Below are positions 59,101 to 64,000 of a stretch of 64,000 nt of DNA, piece after piece (the first letter of the stretch is position 1; each line of letters starts with the position of its first letter). Made by a program: the position numbers and the translations under genes. Under the pieces are notes generated by a model. That model was not told where the DNA came from and did not search any database. It saw only the letters and a list, made by a program, of their open reading frames with translations. This DNA comes from Leuctra nigra (taxonomy: Eukaryota > Arthropoda > Insecta > Plecoptera > Leuctridae): the NCBI GenBank assembly GCA_934045905.1, contig OW203765.1, positions 16,927,409-16,991,408 of the forward strand, read 5' to 3'.

Positions 59101-62100
59101 ATATGTTCTCTCAGACCGACCGACTCTGCAAGAAACAAACAAGCCATGAAGAAACACGGTTAATTAACAGTCCTGACAGATCTGCTACGTCATAAGCGCT
59201 GGGCAATACTATAAACAAAAAAACAAATGATTCTATATCCTTGAGCAGTTGGTACATATGATTAAGACAATAACTTGACAGTTGTAAGCTGTACTTGTTA
59301 AAGTCTACATGTAATGAGTAAATGTAAGTTCTTCTTCAATAAAATAACTAGTGATGTTGAAAGTCAGTTGCTTCTGTTCTTATCTTGGGTCTTCACAGCA
59401 TCTTCCTTAATGAATGTTTCTGTCAACTCTTCACTGTAGTTTTCTAGAAGAGGGACTTCGTTGACTTCTTGACTGCTCCTGCGTTGTCAGAAATATAAGA
59501 CACGGAATTAAATTGTTTCTTTGCTGTGTTCTCTTCTGAAAATATATTTCAAGTTGTATAGGATAGGTACTCTAACTCGGATATTTTGAACTTATTCTTC
59601 AAGTAAACTGGAACTTTAGAAGTTGTTTGTGATGTTACAAAATTATTCAGCGAAATTTATTTTCTCACATCTGAAATTAATTTCACTTTTTTAACACTTT
59701 GTTGACAATCATGGAAACAACAACAATGATCTGATACAATAATGGGTTCTCAGTAGCCATTGCATTATTAAACTGAACACTTGTTGAATATGGTCAAGTA
59801 TTTCTTACTGTACACAAACGCCTGTTTTCATGATAGGTACATTGTTGACAAATGCAACCACATGTTGATTCACTCTGAATCTTCTACTTTTTGCTACAGA
59901 TCTTCAGATATCCTCATTTATTTTCAATAAGTCACTTCTGTTACATACATTTTTCAACAATGAACTAATTTTCAGTTCATTACATTTGTGTTTTTATTTG
60001 AATGGCTTTACAGGACTTGCACTACCACTGCAGCCTCAACATCCTAACTCAATTGATAACTCTGCAAGTTTGTTTATGATTTATAACTGTCCGGATGTCA
60101 AGCTAGTATGTCGTTAGCTCCCTACGTTGTGCGGACCCCGTGAAGGTCGTTACACTACCCCCACGTCTCTCTGGCACAATGGCGGCAACAAGTGGGATAG
60201 ACTAATTAGTACTGGCGTACTTGGACAATCTCGCATCCAACTACAGAGCGCGCTCAATGTTGCTTTACCTCAGTGATCTGATGAGAACCTAGGTATCCAA
60301 TATACACTGGATGTTTCGCAAATAAATAGTAGTAGGTACACTTGGCACAACTAAAATTGATCGTACAATAAATCTGATTGACTGAAAAATATTAGATTCC
60401 ACCATCAGAAGTGAGTCCAAGCAATCTTCTTGTCTCACTCCAGTAGGTAAACTCTCAGTAGGTAAACTCTCTTTTGTATGATTTTATTGTATCAGGCATT
60501 TAATACAGATATTGAAAGACTACAGATTCTACAAAATAGAGGCATGAGGATTATTCTGAAATGTAGTATATATGCACCTGTAAATACTATGTTAAAATCT
60601 CTAAATTGGCTAAGGATTAAGGATTATGTGTATTTTCAAGGCATGTGTTTTATTTACAAACTTCAAAATGGTCTTCTACCTGCATATTTTACAAACACTG
60701 AAAAAGTTGAAAATGTCCATCAGCATTACACGAGAGCGCATAATAATTTTTTTCTAAACCATGTTCATAAACAATCATCGGCCAAATCTTTATTTTATCT
60801 TGGGATTCGTTCTTTTAATGCTCTTCCACTTAATGTTAAAAGTGTGAGGAGTCTTAGCATATTTAAAAGCAAACTTTTAGAAATTATAATGACGGAAACA
60901 TTTATGTTGACATCCTAATTAGATTATTCTATGTTTTTAGTGTGTTAATTCTTTGGTTTGTGTCTTTATTGTGTATCTTTATGTATCTTTGTATTGTACT
61001 GATTTGTGAAAGATAGCGCTTGCGCTAAATAAAGAATTATTATTATTATTATTATTATTTCAATGATAATCAGTCACAAACTTTGATTGGTACGGAACAT
61101 GACCAGCAGTCATTCAAATTTGTTCACCGATCAATTTATGTTGGGCCTAGTGTTTAATTAATTTGTACACTCAAAGAAAAAATTGTATTCGAGAGAAATG
61201 GATTGGCTGCTCTGCTGGTCAGTTTCCTTGACAGTCAATCCTTGTTATTCAATGAAATCAGAGCTCACGTCATCGAGTTAGATGACGAGTTGGCATAGAC
61301 TTCATTGGATGCTGCCATCAAATCTGTATCAGCCAATCCATGCCATTTGAATATCGGGTTTTCTTTTGTTGCGTGTACTATCCTATGTGATCATGTACAT
61401 ACTGCCGGTGACGACGGACTAAGAACCGAGTGTTGTGTCCCACAGAGACGCTACTCGCCGAGCACGCGTTGAACCAAGAACTGCTGCTGAAGGCGGAGCG
61501 CGAATGCGATGCCAAGCTGTCCAAGCTCAAGTCCGAGATGAGCCACACGAGATCGTCGCTGCTGGACCGATGCAAGGAGCTGGAGAAGGAGAACGAAGCC
61601 GTCGAGAGGAAGAAGGCGGAGCTCTCGTCGCTGCTGGCGAGAGAGCAAGCTCGGGCCGACGGTGAGCTCGAGAGTCTATATTCTATATTCCTTGTCACTG
61701 TGAGACGACATGGCATCACTGATTTTCAATAGTATAAAGTAAATGGCTTTCAAAACAAGAAACTTGGAATGAGAGACCCGGGCAGCTAGTTGCTCATTTG
61801 TTCATCATAGAATATGTTTACTTATATGTTGCCTGTTTCTCTAAAGTCATTGGTAACTTCCTCAAATCATTTTCATGTTATCTCATGGAGGCTAAGTAAA
61901 ATCGTGTCCTGTTTAGGCTACTATAAGTAAGTTTTTTTTTAATATTTATAAATGTGAACAAAAACTTATTTTCTGGTAGACAGATTTACATAGAACGGAA
62001 AAAATTGAAACAAAACTTATGTGTGCTAATTTGTAAGTTAGAAACCAAAAAGGGGAAAAAAAAATCTTAAGACCTTGAGTATAGACCCAAAGTTTTGTTC

Positions 62101-63652
62101 ATTGATGACAATTGAATATTCGTGAGACGTTAGTTGCAAGTTCCAAAAAAATCAAATGTTAGAAAAATTAATACATAATGATATTTTTTTTAAAACTGTG
62201 TTTATGGCATTCTTTGTTCAGCCTCAAACAGATACTGAAATTGAGGTTATTTCCCTCTTCAACATCGTGTCTCCAATGTATGTTGTTCCTCAGAAGCGTC
62301 TGCGCTGGCGCTGCAGCAGGCGCGCGCCAGAGAGGAGGCGCGCGCTGGGCAGCTGGAGGACAAGCTGGCGCTGGCGCGGGAACAGACGGCGTCGCTGGAG
62401 AAGCAGCTGAGCGTGGTGCACTCGGCCATGACGCAGCTGCAGCAACACAACGCGGCGCTCATGGCCGAGATGGCCGAGCCGCAGAGGAAGCTAGGACTCG
62501 CTCACGAGGTGAGATCACAAACTCGTGGCGATCTCGAATCCCTCCGGATTCATAGAGATGGGATTGAAATATTATTTTGTACCTACCTATCTCAATTTAT
62601 GTACCTAATACATAGAAGTAAAAAAATCAGTCTGAATATTTTCTAAAAAATATGATTGTAAACGATTGCAATAATGTTGTTTTAGAAAATGTTCAGACTG
62701 ATTTATATCTAATTTAAAATATATATTAGGTCATTCATTTATCATTTACTTGCCTAATACTGCCACAATAAAAATTCAGAGTATTTCCTTATATCGCTGC
62801 AGTTCGAACATTCTTTTAGTTGATGTCGTGGACGTTTTCGGAACCATCGGGTGATTGCATGGCAGTGGTGACGGTTTGTTCCGATGAAAGTGCTGGTGAC
62901 CCTGAAAAGGGCCATTCGCATAGAAGATGAAGGTAGTAACAACACCTTCGAAACGTCGCGAACGGCCGTTATCAGGGCCACCAGCACTTTCATCGGAACA
63001 AACCGTCACCACTGCCTTTTTTTTAGTTACTAACTTACCATGTGCACACGTGAAAAAAGGAATGGAATCTACATAAAAGCTCAATTATTTTTTTATTTTT
63101 TATTGGTAATAAAATAAATAATTAGGACATACAAATAAATAAATAAATACACTACAACAATATGCCGCATAGCCAAAAGGCTCGTCTGCGGCCAAGTACA
63201 TAATAATTGGTGTATGTATATGCAATTTTAAATTTTTTATTTAACCTACTTGAAAGTGTACTAGTTGAGCCATTCAGCTTTACTCGACTAAAAGGTGGAC
63301 TTGTGACAAATTATAATCTCTTCTTCGTGAAGAAATTGAGATTTGTATTTGGATTCCATTCCCCTTCTCTTGTGTATGTCGGCGATGTAAGAAGCGTTGT
63401 TCTGACCTTGCAGGAGCTGGCGTCGGAGCGCGCCGCCATCCAGCGCGTGCGCCAGGAGCTGGCCGACGAGGCGGCGCGTGCCGCCAGCAAGCTGCGCGAG
63501 GTGGAGTCCCTGCGCGACCAGCTGCGCGACTCCCAGGCCAAGGTGGCGGCGCTCACGGCTGCGCAGACGGACCACGAGAAGGCCAAGAGCGCGCAGGCGG
63601 AGGAGTGGCGCGCTGCCATGGCGGAGAGAGACAGAGAGTTGCAGCTCATCAG
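53115..63652 (+). CDS. LRRC45: leucine-rich repeat-containing protein 45 (3' end outside window)
   Basis: Exons 53115-53206, 53291-53554, 53918-54376, 55795-56008, 56952-57141, 61446-61661, 62294-62508 and 63414-63652 join in phase for about 630 residues; the last ends in a GTGAGG donor, so the gene continues. The N-terminal ~230 residues hold leucine-rich repeats: ELDLSGKTETSLGW, SLDLRGNNIQSG, CLEWNSIGANPDSF, HLDLKNNQIS and QLDLRWNSLGF. The rest is continuous coiled coil rich in Glu, Lys, Arg, Gln and Ala. That layout and length match LRRC45 (about 670 residues in vertebrates), a centriole and basal-body linker that supports centrosome cohesion and ciliogenesis. The 4.3-kb intron 57142-61445 contains a SINE, a MITE and a LINE fragment. 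Exons 7 and 8 are much more GC-rich than exons 1 and 2. Confidence 0.9.
54910..55066. mobile_element. PIF/Harbinger-like MITE (eroded right end)
   Basis: TAA at 54907-54909 is followed by GGGCCAGTTTTTCAATAGG, and CTCTGCTAAATTTA pairs with GAATTTAGCAGAG. The core holds GCTATGGCAACAACCAATGA. The right end has decayed to CTGTCC. A hAT element begins 14 bp further on. Confidence 0.55.
55080..55688. mobile_element. non-autonomous hAT element
   Basis: Terminal repeats CAGTGGTACTCAACC and its inverse GGTTGAGTACCACTG are flanked by an exact 8-bp duplication TGTTAGTA (55072-55079 and 55689-55696). An 8-bp duplication and CAGTGG-TCAACC ends identify hAT. A 76-codon frame inside has no transposase motif I can name. 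Lies in LRRC45 intron 3. Confidence 0.85.
56158..56312. mobile_element. PIF/Harbinger-like MITE with TTA duplication
   Basis: GGCCGGGTAGGAC and GTCCTACTCGGCC are the terminal repeats, flanked by TTA (56155-56157, 56313-56315). AACTATCGATAGTTAGTG pairs with CACTAACCATCGATAGTTAA inside, so it forms a long hairpin. Confidence 0.75.
57150..57410 (+). mobile_element. tRNA-derived SINE
   Basis: CCTAGCAAGTTGGTTCAGGG resembles a tRNA A-box region and CAAGTTTGATTCCC a B box about 50 bp from it. A non-tRNA body follows (CGGAAGTTTTTCATAATTTC, then CATCATCATAATCATTC). Partial relatives are at 11150 and 13570. Lies in LRRC45 intron 5. Confidence 0.6.
58173..58290. mobile_element. 118-bp foldback MITE
   Basis: GGGGGCCTATTCTCTAACGA and the inverse TCGTTATAGAACAGGCCCCC bracket GAAAACGAAATCAT and its complement, plus a GGCCTGG/CCAGGC centre. 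Terminus resembles the MITE at 30591. Confidence 0.7.
58291..60477. other. intronic stretch of LRRC45 without recognised features
   Basis: AT-rich intron sequence. I see no exon, RNA gene or bounded repeat in it. Confidence 0.4.
60478..61060 (+). mobile_element. 5'-truncated LINE (reverse transcriptase C-terminus)
   Basis: A 146-codon frame carries the typical post-RT tail of CR1/Jockey-type LINEs: LQILQNRGMRIILKC, then LNWLRIKDYVYFQGMCFIYK, ending 60918. The 3' end reads GCGCTAAATAAAG followed by an (ATT)n tail to 61060. The 5' part of the element is missing. Confidence 0.8.
62861..63016. mobile_element. foldback element in LRRC45 intron 7
   Basis: GGCAGTGGTGACGGTTTGTT and about 30 further bases at 62861-62910 are repeated almost perfectly inverted at 62966-63016, around a loop of about 55 bp. 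No target duplication is clear. Confidence 0.7.
63080..63200 (-). mobile_element. possible 3' end of a retroelement, minus strand
   Basis: A run of AAAT units (AAATAAATAAATAAATAC) is followed by CATAGCCAAAAGGCTCGTCT, which contains a small inverted repeat. Read on the minus strand this is a structured 3' end followed by a (TTTA)n tail. The assignment is weak. Confidence 0.3.
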
Positions 63653-64000
63653 GTGAGGATGTTCAAACAGATGTGGAAGTCTTCATACTTGTGCTGTTTG
63701 TAACTTATATTTAGCTTGTCCAAAAATGTATAGTTTAAAATCTGTAGTTAGTATCCAACCATGTGATACAGAGTTAACTCCTCTCCCAGCTATTTCTGCT
63801 TATATGAGTGTAAAAATATTGATTTATTGCCATATGCCAATTAATTTGCATATCTTGGTGATTTCTCCTAAAATAATAGACGTATAAATATGAGAAATGT
63901 CACAATACGTGTGCTACATTATCACAAAAGAAATTGATAAACTACTTTCATTAAAATTTAAATGTTATTTTCGTCTAAAACAATACCAATTCCTTCCGGT

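Overview
This window is eukaryotic nuclear DNA, most likely from an insect. Short, fairly GC-rich exons with canonical GT-AG borders sit in AT-rich introns and intergenic DNA that is dense in transposon remnants. Order cannot be fixed from the sequence alone; the many GGTAGGTACCTAC-type runs would suit a hemipteran or lepidopteran. Every recognisable host gene is on the + strand.

Layout. (1) 1-7225: the 3' terminal exons of an unrecognised gene (last clear stop at 2991) with possible alternative last exons, plus a mariner-type foldback element and a 5S-like SINE. (2) 7226-32525: a 14-exon gene for a glutamine-rich protein 2-like (DUF4795) protein of about 1022 residues, with a Lys/Ser/Pro-rich and acidic tail. 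Several of its splice sites lie inside minisatellites. Its 12.4-kb twelfth intron holds an 11.8-kb Polinton/Maverick-type element that is a near-perfect palindrome with a 6-bp target-site duplication. (3) 32692-40064: intergenic. (4) 40065-47491: SLC25A38, mitochondrial glycine carrier, 5 coding exons. (5) about 49005-50964: a short SUN-domain protein. (6) 51294-52613: PSMD10/gankyrin. (7) 53115-63652: LRRC45, running off the right edge. Genes 5 to 7 are tightly spaced (about 330 and 500 bp between coding regions).

Mobile DNA: three copies of a non-autonomous Helitron-like element (one inserted into the palindrome, so the other arm serves as the empty site), a non-autonomous hAT with an 8-bp duplication, several PIF/Harbinger-like MITEs with TAA/TTA duplications, other foldback MITEs, tRNA-derived SINEs and a 5'-truncated LINE.

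Two observations stand out. First, the palindromic Polinton looks like a snap-back replication product that was integrated by the normal element machinery: identical ends, target duplication, 54-nt asymmetric loop, 3-nt microhomology. Second, the QRICH2-like gene repeatedly carries tandem arrays whose repeat unit includes its own donor or acceptor. The QRICH2-like, SUN and LRRC45 families all have links to flagella, spermatids or basal bodies, which may or may not be meaningful clustering.
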